A program made the translations under genes and the position numbers. A model generated the notes under the pieces. That model searched no databases, was not told where the DNA came from, and was given only the letters and a program-made list of their open reading frames with translations. Source: Paralvinella palmiformis (Eukaryota; Annelida; Polychaeta; Terebellida; Alvinellidae). From it: a DNA stretch of 64,000 nucleotides. Of the stretch, positions 33,217 through 44,599 are shown one piece after another. Position 1 is the stretch's first letter. Each line of letters opens with the position of its first letter. The DNA lies in NCBI GenBank assembly GCA_025642065.1, contig JAODUP010000550.1, positions 418,241 through 482,240 of the forward strand, in the 5' to 3' direction.

Positions 33217-34564
33217 CATTAATTCTAGTCATTTTATATTTTAAGTTGATCAAGCCACCTTTCTTACCAGTAACAGTTGCGTGATGATTTACAGCTGGTT
33301 CATCTATGTCCCATTTCCACTTATGTTTACATTTCCTGCATTCTGAGAAGTCATGGGCATAATCCTTACCCCTGATTTCCACTTGTACTGTACGACAAAT
33401 GCTGTCAAATTCACGTGTCTCAAGCAATCTATAAAACAATTGAATTAGATAACCTCTAATTTAAAAGAAAGGCCAAGAATTTGTACATGTTAACATAAAC
33501 AACCATAAAAAATCGCTAGTTCGGTGTCCGTGTAACATAAATAGCAATAAAATCGCTAGTTCGGTGTCCGTGTATCAACAACAACCATAAAATCGCTCGT
33601 TCAGTGTCTTTGGTTGACATCTGTATTTCTTAAGAAGAAAACACTTCGCGGTTATACGGGGTTTATCCATTGTTAGTTTACCTGTCAGAATTTTGTGACT
33701 GAAATTGGATCCAGGCGGCGCTCGCAGCGTTCAACTCGCTAACTTTCGGGCTAGTTGAAACTTCACAAAGGCTAATAGATTTCACAGTTCATTAGTCCTG
33801 TGGGCTAATTACTGGAAAGTCTGAACATCTAACCCTGGATCACCCCGTATTATCGGACATACATGGCCATATACATATACGCTTGCCATTTAGTTTGTTC
33901 TATCATTCATATGGAAGTATATGACGATGGTCATATGGATACATATTTAACATAAAATATATAAATAAATAATAAAATACCCCTTTAAAGTGTCAATTAA
34001 AGAGCAGCTTTCTTGTGAAACGTAAATGACATGATTTATTTCGGGTTAAAGTAAACCGCTGGATCTCAATAAATGGCACTGAGGTTATTATTGTATTTAT
34101 TATTGAACCTCATACAAATATAACCGATTAAGCAATGCTAATAGACCGTATCAAATAGTATCAAAATCACAATAAATAAATAAATAATAAATAAGCACAC
34201 ATATGATGATGGTGATGATGATGATGATTGATGGCCACTTTGTGCACATGTTAGGCTAAATGGGCCGAGCGACCTCCAAAGGTAATGAAGCGAAGTCAAA
34301 GACGAAACAACCTTCTGATCTGCCCACGCCGAGATTCCTCAAACATCACTTTATATTTTAAGTTGATCAAGCCACCTTTCTTACCAGTAACAGTTGCGTG
34401 ATGATTTACAGCTGGTTCATCTATGTCCCGTTATCCCAAAAGACGAAATTCACCTCGTCCTAACATTCTCGGCTTATTACTCCCAGGGTAGCCAGCCCCA
34501 TTTTTCAGCTAATGATCCCCGGTGGCTCGACAGAGATCCGTTATCTGAAGTTATTGGTGTAGTA

Positions 34565-34614
<50 letters not shown>

Positions 34615-35692
34615 CAGTGGCATTTAGTCTGTGATGACAGATATTTACCAAATCTAGCCACTTCTATATATTTCGCTGGTGTTATGGTTGGAGGTTTGGT
34701 CTGTGGCCATATTGCTGATGTGACTGGACCACGAACTACGATGATATTTACGCTCTATTCCTCGATAATACTCGGCGTGATGCTTTATCTTGTTGAAAGC
34801 TTCACCCTCTTCATGTTCATCAGGTTCATCATCGGTTTTATGATGCAGGTAATAAAATCTATGGTAAATACAATAATGGATTGTTTGTCAGACGTTTATA
34901 CAAGTTCAATTCGATTTGCGCGTGTGCACGAGAGAGGGGGAGAGCGCATTTTTTTCCTTCTAATAAATATTTATATAAGTTATATTTATGACATGTTTAG
35001 ATAAAATTATATTTATTTAGGTAACTGAACGTGTACATCACATTTTTCTAATCCCGAAAGATAAGCCTCCTTGGTGCATTCATAAACATAATGTCATTAA
35101 TACTTACCGTAATTATGCTTACATATTGATTGCAATACTATTTCTGAAAGCAGTTCATATTGAAAATGAAACTTGTCACAGAGAGCAAACAAACCCTCAG
35201 TATTTCTAATGAGTAAACAGATGTAATTGGCTTTTGTGATACCTGAAAGATTATACACATTACGACATTCTCTCACCTCCCTCCAATCTGACAGGGTTTA
35301 CAGATTTCGGTGTTCGTCTTGGCAGTGGAACTTTGTGCTACATCCAAGAATCGTGCCCTGACGGCGGCTATATTTGAATCTCACTGGGCTTTTGGGGTGA
35401 TGATACTGGCGGCCATAGCGTACATCTTTCAGGCCTGGAGGAACATCCAACTGACGATATCATTGCTTATTTTATTGTCGCTAACATTTGTTTGGTAAAT
35501 TTAAATTTTTTCATTGTAATAACTTAATCTTGGCATTTGTACCCTAGAATGAACTGGCGATCCAAAAAAAAGCACACACACCGAAATAGAGCCAGACATA
35601 CACACACGCGCATGCATATACATCAAAATAGATATAATCACAGGCATATATATATAGTCGCACTCGCGCGCACTCACATACGCACAGAGAGA

Positions 35693-35739
<47 letters not shown>

Positions 35740-38700
35740 GGAAATATATGCGTATTCTTTCATTCAGGTTTATCCCAGAATCATTACGATGGCTTATCAA
35801 TCATCAACGTTTCAAGGAATCCCTGGCTTATATGAAGAAAGCGGCAAAAATCAACAAAGTCGTCATTTCTTCAGAAACCGAGGCCGCTCTGCGTCAGGCG
35901 TGTGGTGAGGAGAAGAGAGATCGGATGGCTGGCAGTCGTAGATACACTCTGTGGCACGCATTTAAGACACCGAATCTGAGGAAACACACCCTCGTTATGT
36001 TTTATGTTTGGTAAGAAACTGCAACCTGGTTAAAGTCATCACGTTTCCAGATAAACAATATATTACTGATATGATCCGTTATGACTGTACTTGGACTATT
36101 TTCCGAGTCAAAAGCTTGCTAACATTGTTAGTAACAATCTTTGTTTATATGATTGTTTATGGTATGAATAGGAATCGGGGATTTTTGTTTCAGTAATAAC
36201 TTGCATCCAGCATATTTTTCGCTATAATAAACCCACTGCATGATGACGTCAAAAAGCAAAACAAACCAGGCGCGCTTTGCATTGTGGGATTTATAGGCGT
36301 CCGCTGAGCTATAATACCGTGATAATCCCGCCATTTTAACCTTGAACGTCAATGTTCCGGATCTATTATAATCATGCTAAAAACTAACTCCTGCGTATCG
36401 TATTGTCATGCCACTAGTAAGGGATATAAACATTTAAATTGGCATGTGTTGGCCGCGGGATGAAACGCTGAGAAAGCGTTGGGTAGTTTTAATTCGAAAT
36501 GGCAATCTACGAGTCAAATTTTTATAATTAGTGTCAGTGTAAGGATTAACTGAAACAGTGAAAGGCGCAAATAAAGTGTAATTTACCAATATTATTATCC
36601 ATCAGATCATAGATAATAATATTGGTAAATAAAGTGTAATTTACCATATTATTATATCCATAAATAATAAATTAAATTTATCAATATACTGAACTCTATT
36701 CTTCTTCTTTTCATTAAATATAATTTTAGTGTGATTTACTATGAACACCACATTTTAACAGTCTTTGTTATGTGCAGTGAATATTATTGTGCTATGGTTT
36801 ACAATGTTGAATACCACACTTTACTATCATTTATAAAGTAGCAATGACGGACAATTAGCATATAGTTATAAGCTGAATTTCAGTTTTGGAATACAATTTT
36901 TCAACAGTGCCGGCTTTTTCGGTGTCGAAGCAGAGTTAAACGGTACGCAGCAGTTAGTTTTTGGCATGATTATAACAGATCTGGAACATTGACGTTTAAG
37001 GTTAAAATGGCGGGAATATTCTGATATTATCGCTCAGCGGACCCCCTATAAATTCCACAATGCAAGGCGCGGCTGGTTTGTTTTGGTTTGTGACGTCATC
37101 ATGCTTCGTTTTTCTTACGGCATTTATTTAGGGAAGTGCATTGCACGTATGCATTAAGGACACTGAATGACCTAAATTGTGCCGACGTGCCTGCCGTAAA
37201 ACAACACTCATCCATCCATCAACGTTTACATTAAGAAACTAAAATTGTTTTTAGCAGATGACTGGGATATGTTATTCTGGATCAAAGAGAACTTACTTCT
37301 GGCTCTCTAGAGAATCGGGTTGAGTTCAGATTAGAAGAATGCCAAATTTAGGCTAGTGGTCATTTCAAAGAAAATCGAAATACCAACCTTATTTACTAAT
37401 GTGACATCACGCGAATTTGCGCTCGTGTGTCCCAAATAGCCACTAAAAGGAGTGAAACAAAATAAGATTTTGTTTTGTGCCGAAATGCCGTTAAACTTTG
37501 CTCGAACACTATCTTGTATTTTTAATTACTAGCAGCGTGGGGTGGTCTCCGTGGCCTGAATGGTGTCACAGTTGGTCACATATCTCTAGCACCTGGGTTC
37601 ACACCCCAGCCGGCCTAGTTTTGAAGGGCGTTTCATCTTTCACGCTATTTCGTTGCCTTTATAGGCCCACTTAGTGACCCATTTAGCCTACAATGTGCGC
37701 AAAAGTAACCGCAAAACGTGAACATGGTTAACAGCAGCATGTATGCACACATGCGTGCATGAGAAGGTGCGTGCATACACATTAGTAAAAATATAATCAG
37801 TTATAGTCACACTAGTCAACATTTCCGATTAACAGAATTTCGCCAGATATGTAATATAAACACATTGAATAAAAACTTATCATAAGAAGGTGGGGCATGA
37901 TTTTCCATTAAACGTATAATTCACTATATTATCATGTGATAAGGTTATAAAACCAGATCTAATTATATATCTTATAGGCTGGCTACCTCACTAGGTTACT
38001 ACGGACTATCTTTACAAGCTTCAAAATTTACGGGAAACAAATATTTAAATTTCTTCATCAACGGAGCCATAGAACTTCCGGCCTATCTTTTAGGCATCTG
38101 GATCATAGGATAGTGAGTATGGTTGGTTTCTAACTGCTGGATCTTAACTTCCGGTTAACCCGTAACAAAACAATTCCTGTTTCCGGGATGTTCACAGACG
38201 TCACAGCCGGCGAAGACCTAGGCGATTAAAATAAGATCAAGTCGCATATACGCACATCATTGCGTTTCAATGAGAGGTTGTTAAATAACGTATAGACAAA
38301 GTGACCGAAGTGACATTTTCTTCCTGGCAAAAGATAGAGCATGCTAGACGACAATTTTGTTTCTAACAGAATCCTGCCGGATCTAAACACGTAACCGGAC
38401 TCCGGCTTGACGAGAGAGTAATTGAATATAGTTCATGGTACAGCGGCACAAAGATAGGCCTGCATAACATTTGTTACGGCATGACATAATAACGACGGAA
38501 CATCAAATGCCAATCAATCTGGTTGCTATTGAATAAAAACACTCTCAGCACGAAGTTTTATGTTTCCCGAACTCCACTGCCGAATTAATAAACTGCAATT
38601 TTCTCTTGATGTCAATCGCCCCCCCCTCCCCCCACCGGCACCTAATAGCAGAATGTTAATCGGTGTGATTTAAATATATCGATTTTACAGCATTGGCCGT

Positions 38701-39851
38701 CGTATACCACTCTGTGTGTATTTTATCATTGGCGGCGTGGCTTGTATTTTAGCGGGTACTATACCCAAGCAAACAAGTAAGACAACCTGATGTTATATTA
38801 GTTTGATAATTGCATCGATTTTAATAGCTTGTGCAATATCTCGTATTGATAACTCCAATCCAATTATCGAATTTATTATGGGCATTCACTCACTCACTCA
38901 CTCACTCACGCGCGCACACGCACACACATTAATCCAGTAACTGCGTGTTAGGGTGTTCACGCGCGGGGAGGGTTGTTGGTGTGTGTACGTGTTCGTGTAT
39001 GTGTGCGTGTGTGTGTGTGTGTGTTCATACGTGCGTGTGCGTGTGTGCGCGCTCATGTAGGAACGCGTGGTGCGTCAGCACGCACCCCAAGTGTGGTCGG
39101 CCTGGAGAGCAGTCACGTCTTGGTCAGACTCCACTTTGACGACGTATGATATAATCTCTTGAAGCGAATTCGCTTATTGTTATCACTCATCACGTGCTCG
39201 GCAGTAATCATCTTGTATTCATTTATACTATAACAGCTGGTGGCAGAGACATTAGCTGGATATCTACAATGTTGGCATGGATCGGTAAGTTCAGTACCGC
39301 CGGATGTTGGAGTGTGCTCTTTTTATACGCCTCGGAAATATTTCCAAGCAGCATCAGGTAAGGGATCGGGATCTCAGCTGCGGGTGATTTGCGAATAAAT
39401 TATTTGCGATACATCATTATTTGGGGGCTATACGTGCCGTCCGTTTCCGTCATCTAAGAGCCAAGTTCTGCATCCGGACAGGTTTTAAAGAGAACCCTTA
39501 CGTATTTGTTTCTACGGGATCATTTAGGAGACGTATGTAGGGAAGGTATTATGGCGGCTGGTAATCAATAGGGAGTAATTTAAGTCCGTATTTCTGTAAC
39601 ACGATGTACACAGAAATTCTTTACGGCAGGTCCCCATTTTAGTTTAAAAGACGAGCTCCACGCGGACCTTAAAGCTTGCTCCTGTTGAGGGCCACTGGAG
39701 TCTTCGACCCATAGAGGAAAGGTTTAGATGATGAAATAATATAACTTTCGTGAGTAAGCCTCATGGTCCCAATCATAATCCCCAACCAATGTTATATTCA
39801 CCGTCGTTTAAGACTCTTTTGTCAGAATTATTTGCGAACACACCCACACAT

Positions 39852-39882
<31 letters not shown>

Positions 39883-40659
39883 ATTAAAACGAAACTTTAC
39901 TTAAAGCTATAAGAACTGAGATAACACCGAGGAACACCAGTTAGCCGCCATAAAGTGCCGAATGTATATTTCGCGAACACAGACGCACGCATTCGTTTTT
40001 ATTAACATAAATCATATGTTTAAGAGTTTCATGAACGATTAGTATTAATAGAATTATTTATCATCATGATCATCAGCCAAATATATTTCTTTCATTTACA
40101 ATTTACTGTAAAACATTTTTGATGAATTCACATGGAAACATACTATCAGCCATTGTTGTTATTAGTTATCGTTATTATAACAGGAATGCCGGGACCGGAG
40201 CTTGTACCATTTGGGCTCGCGTCGGTTCCTTCGTAGCACCTCAGATAAACCTGATCGTAAGTAAATTGGTACGAGAGTACCCGTTCAACGGGCGTCGCCA
40301 TAACCTCATAAGTTGCACCGATAGGGGGCGTGGTTGTTAGCATCCGACTAAATATTCCTTTCCATCTGTGTTATTTCTATTGTTATCGCCGTCCATTGGC
40401 TACCAAATGATCTCTCTTCCTCAAGGCTAAGTACTCGCACCATTGGATCCCGTTTGTTGTATTCGGGGCCGTCTCGCTGCTCGGAGGTTTGCTGGCTTTG
40501 TTGCTGCCGGAAACGAAAAACGAAAGTCTCCCCGACACGTTCGAAGAGGCGGAAAATATTGGCAAACGTCATGGGAAACATTTTGAAAAAATTCCGCACG
40601 AAATTCCCGGCGAAGTTGAGAATCTTGCGGCCGATGTTGAGGATGCGACCAGATTGTAG
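32332..40659 (+). CDS. SLC22-family organic ion transporter gene (nine coding exons)
   Basis: A plasma-membrane transporter of the major facilitator superfamily, SLC22 branch (organic cations, anions or carnitine; substrate not predictable). Exons 32332-32653, 34618-34848, 35295-35494, 35768-36010, 37978-38112, 38691-38776, 39237-39357, 40184-40256 and 40426-40659 all have GT/AG borders and compatible phases. They total 547 codons once one surplus base in exon 1 is ignored, the normal family length. Hallmarks: a long first extracellular loop with Cys and NYT glycosylation site, STIVNEWHLVCDD, CGHIADVTGPR (the family loop motif, degenerate), FIPESLRWLI, GNKYLNFFINGAIELPAY, GKFSTAGCWSVLFLYASEIF, RNAGTGACTIWARVG and LLLPETKNESLPDTFEEAE. 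The frameshift near 32625 means the gene is either broken or misread there. Polyadenylation signals AATAAA lie at 40966 and 40982. Confidence 0.9.
32805..32892 (+). mobile_element. SINE body fragment (intron 1)
   Basis: AAAGGGTGTTTCATCTGTTT ... GGACGTCGTTCGGTCCATTT and AGCCTACC correspond to the body of the tRNA-derived SINE at 17729-17910. The head is replaced by unrelated sequence and the tail by a TA repeat. Confidence 0.6.
32891..32945. repeat. (AT)n(GT)n microsatellite
   Basis: Compound dinucleotide run in intron 1 of the transporter gene, directly after the SINE fragment. Confidence 0.95.
33175..33214. repeat. (AT)n microsatellite
   Basis: AT run of about 40 bp in intron 1. It abuts the first copy of the 85 bp direct repeat. 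Confidence 0.95.
33230..33440 (-). other. Open-frame fragment with CxxC motif, partly duplicated at 34.35 kb
   Basis: The minus strand carries an open stretch FYRLLETREFDSICRTVQVE, GKDYAHDFSECRKCKHKWKW, DIDEPAVNHHATVTGKKGG. A zinc-binding type motif (ECRKCKH) is visible. The left 85 bp (33230-33314) recurs almost identically at 34347-34431. I do not recognise the family. It may be an exon of a minus-strand gene or part of a mobile element caught in intron 1. Confidence 0.4.
33495..33615. repeat. Three tandem units of about 41 bp
   Basis: Units share AAAATCGCTAGTTCGGTGTC (third unit AAAATCGCTCGTTCAGTGTC) separated by ACAACCATA/AATAGCAAT spacers. Intron 1, no coding content. Confidence 0.8.
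34204..34336 (-). mobile_element. SINE, 5'-truncated (intron 1)
   Basis: The minus-strand match covers the SINE body and tail (GATGATTGATGGCCACTTTG, GGGCCGAGCGACCTCCAAAG, GCCCACGCCGAGATTC). It stops at box B, so most of the tRNA head is missing. Confidence 0.8.
34347..34431. repeat. Second copy of an 85 bp direct repeat
   Basis: Nearly identical to 33230-33314 (TTTTAAGTTGATCAAGCCAC ... ACAGCTGGTTCATCTATGTC). It lies immediately after the truncated SINE. Confidence 0.85.
34570..34612. repeat. (TA)n at the exon 2 acceptor
   Basis: A TA run of about 43 bp ends five bases before exon 2 of the transporter gene, replacing the usual polypyrimidine tract. Length changes here could affect splicing (inference). 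Confidence 0.95.
34618..34848 (+). CDS. SLC22-like exon 2
   Basis: Phase 0 to 0, 77 codons (WHLVCDDRYLPNLATSIYFA ... FIRFIIGFMMQ). Covers TM2, the loop motif CGHIADVTGPR and TM3-4. Unusually, the acceptor TTGCAG is preceded by a TA repeat of about 45 bp instead of a normal pyrimidine tract. Confidence 0.9.
35295..35494 (+). CDS. SLC22-like exon 3
   Basis: The acceptor is CTGACAG. It encodes GLQISVFVLAVELCATSKNR, ALTAAIFESHWAFGVMILAA and so on, TM4-6 of the transporter, ending in phase 2 inside a Trp codon (TG|G) at donor GTAAAT. Confidence 0.9.
35695..35740. repeat. (TA)n(CA)n microsatellite
   Basis: Compound run in intron 3, about 25 bases before the exon 4 acceptor. Confidence 0.95.
35768..36010 (+). 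CDS. SLC22-like exon 4
   Basis: Acceptor CATTCAG after a TA/CA repeat. It completes the split Trp, then FIPESLRWLINHQRFKESLA and the long intracellular loop (KKAAKINKVVISSETEAALR, KTPNLRKHTL). Ends in phase 2 within another Trp at donor GTAAGA. Confidence 0.9.
36238..37104. mobile_element. 867 bp foldback element with about 163 bp inverted arms (intron 4)
   Basis: The left arm (36238-36400) starts GCATGATGACGTCA and the right arm (36941-37104) ends TGACGTCATCATGC. They match as reverse complements over almost their whole length, with small gaps, including GGCGCGCTTTGCATTGTGGG / CAATGCAAGGCGCG and CCCGCCATTTTAACCTT. The interior has a 19 bp hairpin (36581-36599 with 36612-36630). Just inside the left arm, 36385-36520, in two frames, is a THAP-like peptide remnant (SCVSYCHATSKGYKH, then DETLRKRWVVLIRN). 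It is probably a non-autonomous DNA transposon. The target-site duplication is not clear. Confidence 0.75.
37145..37215 (+). repeat. Short LINE 3' terminal block
   Basis: GACACTGAATGACCTAAATT, GTGCCGACGTG, GTAAAACAACACTCATCC matches the terminal block of the LINE tails at 18130 and 30270. It is an extreme 5' truncation, just right of the foldback element. Confidence 0.7.
37536..37725 (+). mobile_element. tRNA-derived SINE, second subfamily (intron 4)
   Basis: A different tRNA-like head (box A-like GTGGCCTGAATGGTG, box B GGTTCACACCC) is joined to the same body as the 17.7 kb SINE (GGCGTTTCATCTTTCACGCT, CATTTAGCCTAC, GTGCGCAAAAGTAACCGCAA). Possible target duplication AGCAGCGTG / AGCAGCATG. Confidence 0.7.
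37978..38112 (+). CDS. SLC22-like exon 5
   Basis: Acceptor CTTATAG. It encodes (W)LATSLGYYGLSLQASKFTG and GNKYLNFFINGAIELPAYLL, the conserved TM7-8 region. Donor GTGAGT, phase 2. Confidence 0.9.
38691..38776 (+). CDS. SLC22-like exon 6
   Basis: Acceptor TTTTACAG. It encodes (Y)IGRRIPLCVYFIIGGVACI and LAGTIPKQ, including the GRR motif after TM8. Donor GTAAGA, phase 1. Confidence 0.9.
38888..39055. repeat. Clustered (CACT)n, (CA)n and (GT)n microsatellites (intron 6)
   Basis: CACT and CGCA/CACA runs at 38888-38930, and GT-rich runs at 38980-39055. Short ORFs through them are artefacts. Confidence 0.9.
39237..39357 (+). CDS. SLC22-like exon 7
   Basis: Acceptor ATAACAG. It encodes (T)GGRDISWISTMLAWIGKFS and TAGCWSVLFLYASEIFPSSI, matching the family's conserved TM10 motif. 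Donor GTAAGG, phase 2. Confidence 0.9.
39846..39881. repeat. (GT)n microsatellite (intron 7)
   Basis: A pure GT run of about 30 bp within intron 7 of the transporter gene. Confidence 0.95.
40184..40256 (+). CDS. SLC22-like exon 8
   Basis: Acceptor ATAACAG. It encodes (R)NAGTGACTIWARVGSFVA and PQINLI. Donor GTAAGT, phase 0. Confidence 0.9.
40426..40659 (+). CDS. SLC22-like exon 9 (terminal)
   Basis: Acceptor CCTCAAG at 40425, or CTAAG at 40431 (both phase 0, differing by Ala-Lys). It encodes YSHHWIPFVVFGAVSLLGGL, then LLALLLPETKNESLPDTFEE, and an acidic/basic cytoplasmic tail ending DATRL and TAG at 40657-40659. Confidence 0.88.
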   Translation, partial: AKYSHHWIPFVVFGAVSLLGGLLALLLPETKNESLPDTFEEAENIGKRHGKHFEKIPHEIPGEVENLAADVEDATRL

Positions 40660-40965
40660 CCAATTTAAGAGGTCAGGGAGATATATAAAGTGGTACAATA
40701 ATTGGATTGTTGTTTCGTGAATGAAGAAGAACAGTTACAATTTACTTTGATCTGCTTACGGAAGATTAACAGATGCTATGTGCGTGCACGTCCATGTGTA
40801 TGTCTGTCTGTCTGTCTGTGTGTGTGTGCGTGTGTGTACATGGATGAATGGATGCATGCAAGCATGTGTTCGTCCGTTATTGTGTGCGTGCTTACGTGCA
40901 TTACTGCGTCATAGTCGTTTACTCATTGCTGTCTATATTTTTTTTACAAGTGGTTATGCGGTTTT

Positions 40966-40990
40966 AATAAAGAATATTATTAATAAAGAC
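40966..40990 (+). promoter_or_regulatory. Polyadenylation signals of the SLC22-like gene
   Basis: AATAAA at 40966-40971 and again at 40982-40987, about 310 bases after the stop codon, consistent with a short 3' untranslated region. Confidence 0.6.
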
Positions 40991-40999
40991 TGATATTAA

Positions 41000-41588
41000 T
41001 GCTTTTTGTTTAGAGCTCGAATCCAATTATCCGGGAAGTTATATTTATGTTGATTGATCCAGATGAGACATCGTTGTGTCGAACTGTAAACTGTTCATTC
41101 TGTGATCTGATCCGGACATTTGGTTGGCCTAATAAATGGTGGACAAACTTATCCGGGACAAAGCGAGTAACCTGACCAGTCCGAAATTTATACAAACAAA
41201 AGTATGGATTAGAATAGACCAATCCAAAAATACGCCCGCAATCTAGAGAGTGCCACATGAACCCCAGTAGTGCGACTTGTTAGACTTACAGTCACTTGTA
41301 CGCTGTAATTATTAATAGTGTAATTACTGAATTATTAACCTCACACCCGATATAACGATTCAAACAGAAATCGCATTTTAACTAAGAAGAATATGAAACG
41401 AAAATTTTTTGGGCGGAACCCGGGCTGATAACCGTAGAAAACCTTCGAAAAAGTTACGACAAGCAACATTATGACGAACGTATCATAACGTAATAATGGC
41501 GATCGATCGTTGTGCCCATTCAGTTGATTTCAGTACAAGACATTAATTATCGGTTATGATATGCCCGCCCGTGTCATCTCAGACAGAC

Positions 41589-41619
<31 letters not shown>

Positions 41620-41905
41620 CATCGCACCTGTATATTCGAAGCAGCTAAATATTATTTTGTAATATAGATCTACCGCTACCGAATGCAGGCCATTAAAATC
41701 GTTAACAACAAACTACGTCACGATATTACTTGGTCATCCCAAGAAGTAAATGATTCTCTTCCGATACAAAAATGACAACAATTAAACCATCATAACAGAT
41801 GGACGTGTTTCTTCATCTTTACGACAATTAATAAATCAACGCAATCGGAAGCTCGGTGAGTAAGGGAGCGAATGAGTGAGTGTTTGATACAGTCAGTCGG
41901 TAGAA

Positions 41906-41978
<73 letters not shown>

Positions 41979-44599
41979 GAAGATTTAACAAAAACAAGGG
42001 CACAAAAAGGTTCTTTAATGTCGTCATTGTTTAGTCACCTATTATGAAATACAAGAATCCACAGTGGACAATTTCCATTATTATTATTATTATTATTATT
42101 AATCAGTATTGTCTATTACTAACGTTGTTCGTTCTATTAAAACCGGGGAATAAATATCCATTGTTTGACATCTTAAACATCATTGAACAAATTATCACCT
42201 TACCCCCGAAGTTATTGCCAACCTTTCGTTTACTACCGTTGCCTAAAAACACGTAAAATATTATATCCTCGCAGCTTTAAAAATAAACATTCTTAAAATG
42301 TGTTTCCCAAACGTCTATCTGTGAACAATTTGTTTACAAGTAAATTATTGTGTGACGGGATTATTCGTGTTTTTTTCGTCAGATCTATTAAAAAAAAATG
42401 TTTGCATATTTCAGGGAGCCCTTTGTACGAACAACAGCAACATACTATACGCCCGAATATATGTTATTTACGCGCGCGAGCACACACATACACGTGTCAT
42501 ACACAGCAACAAAATCTAATGAAACGGTAGCTAATTTCTTGTGTTTAGACCTAATTAATCGGTGAACGTTTAAATCAACCGTGTCCATTTACTGATTGCG
42601 GAGACTTCGCCGAGGTTTTGCTGCAAGAGGCTCACGATTTTTGGAACTGGAGAATCCCTGAAATAATTAAATCGATCAGTGAATTCTACCAGTGCCAAGA
42701 AGGGTGATACCATTCTCTGGTGAGTAGGGTCTCCGGATACCACTACCGGCAATGCCAGAGCGGCGTAACTTACCAAGATTAAAGGTCATTATTGATAGAG
42801 GTTTACTGCAATATTAATGTGTCCAGCGGAGAACTACTCTCTGATGAGCATCGGCGAGGAAATTCAGCAAAGAAACAAGCCGGTGAAGGCAGCGGATGAA
42901 GAAAACCGACTTTACTGATCATTTAAACTCAATAAACATCATTCTTAAGGAGGATAAAAATCTATTTAAATATCCCTCTTTTGTAGAATAGTCGAACGAA
43001 GTGAACAAATGGCGTAGACTTGTTTACATCTGTGGGTACAGAATTCCGTAGTCTATCCAAAACCAGTTCGTTGCTATTAATATTTGCGGTATTTTCAAAG
43101 CAAGTAATATTTATTTAGCAGTTCTGACGAAGTTTAATTACATATCGTCATAAAAGGTTCATTTCGTGTCACCCCCCCCCCCCACACACACACACACACA
43201 GCTATTACTGCGAGGGCGATTAATTATTTGAATACGAGCACGAAATCTTTATATTTTGATTGATGTAAATACGAATACACGAGAACTATGTAATATTCAA
43301 ATACGAGTAGCACGTAAGTATTTTCGCTTTTACTGAATACGTCGTCAGGAACTGCAGAACCAGACTATACAGTATTCACAATGCCGTGAAATACTGATGT
43401 AGGCTTTAGCTGGCTGGCTGGCTGGCTGTTCGAACAAATAGAGCCGTAGCCATTTTGTGACGCCATTCATTGGCTGCTTGGATACGACAACAAATTCGGT
43501 TTCGTTTCGAAATCGCAATATCACAGACCGTAACGTCGCCAAACAGTTAAACAGAAGCTGTTAAAAATAATGAAAATTATTTCGTCGAATTCCTGGCTCG
43601 TTTTTGATTATCGCTGATAAAAACAACAAACTGGTGTCAGACGATGGAAACGGGAGATTTGGCCGGTTTAAGTGTGCCGTGTCCGGTCACTAACAAGCGG
43701 AATGCGAATCTATAAACCATGACAATGACAGCGTTATAGCAGACGACATGGCGGAGCGGTAATGTACCTCGGTCATATAATGCACTCGACATAAATACGA
43801 CCGGGTCGGGCTGTGCCTCGTAAACCATCCGGCGTACCGAGTTATCCAGCCGACCGCTCAACCAGCTGGACCAGGCAGAGACGGAGACAGATGGAGAGAA
43901 ACGGACAGACGTACGGACAGCTGTCGTGCAATCCGAACAACTGGCTAGCCAACCAACAACCAGATAAGCCAGCGAGTTCGCTAACACGCGCGCACGCGCA
44001 CACGCACGCACCGCGCCGCACAATCCAGCCATCACAGAGGTCAACGACTCAACTCAACCAGTTTCACAAACCAGCCATCGCGGCAAGCCAACCAGCCAGC
44101 CACCAGACAAGCATCGTCGTGTCGGCTAACCAATCAGTCTGAGCACAAACGACGCAGCCAGGTACACAGAAATCCAGGCTGACGTGGACTCGTCCAGGTT
44201 GGTCGGGAGATAAGATGTCTGTAGCCGGTGTGACATTTTTCCCCCTTCATATCAACTAGCATCATAGAAGGAAGTGACAACAAATAAGATGCTATTCTAT
44301 ACGCCAGCTACTTCACGTGGTCGCATCACGACCTTGACAAGTAGACATCGGTCAGCGTAATGATGGGGAATTCGTCGTAAATTGCCGATAACGAATAAAT
44401 GTTTACGGCTGCGTTGACAGTATATGAGAAGGCGCTGGCTCAGAAAAGAAAACCGGGCTTTCGTGTCTGAACCACTTATCACTCAGAGGTTAATCTTAAG
44501 ATCATCCGCGTTTCGTAATTGACAATATAGCACGTTAAAGATTCGATAGAGTAGCGTCCTTTTAAACTGTATGTCAAACATGAGATCCTGGATTGGTGA
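41000..44599. other. Intergenic stretch with microsatellites
   Basis: No gene seen. (CTGT)n at 41582-41620, (GACA)n at 41919-41977, (ATT)n at 42078-42101, C-run and (CA)n at 43170-43200. The GC-richer patch 43800-44160 has repetitive AACCAGCCA-type words and no coding signature. Confidence 0.6.

Noticed and set aside
33690..33840. Possible element ends GGATCCAGG ... CCTGGATC
   Set aside because: Only about 8 bases match, with no target duplication and no second copy seen.
43637..44142. Opposed ORFs of 135 and 109 codons
   Set aside because: GC-rich repetitive composition keeps both strands open; there is no domain or exon structure.
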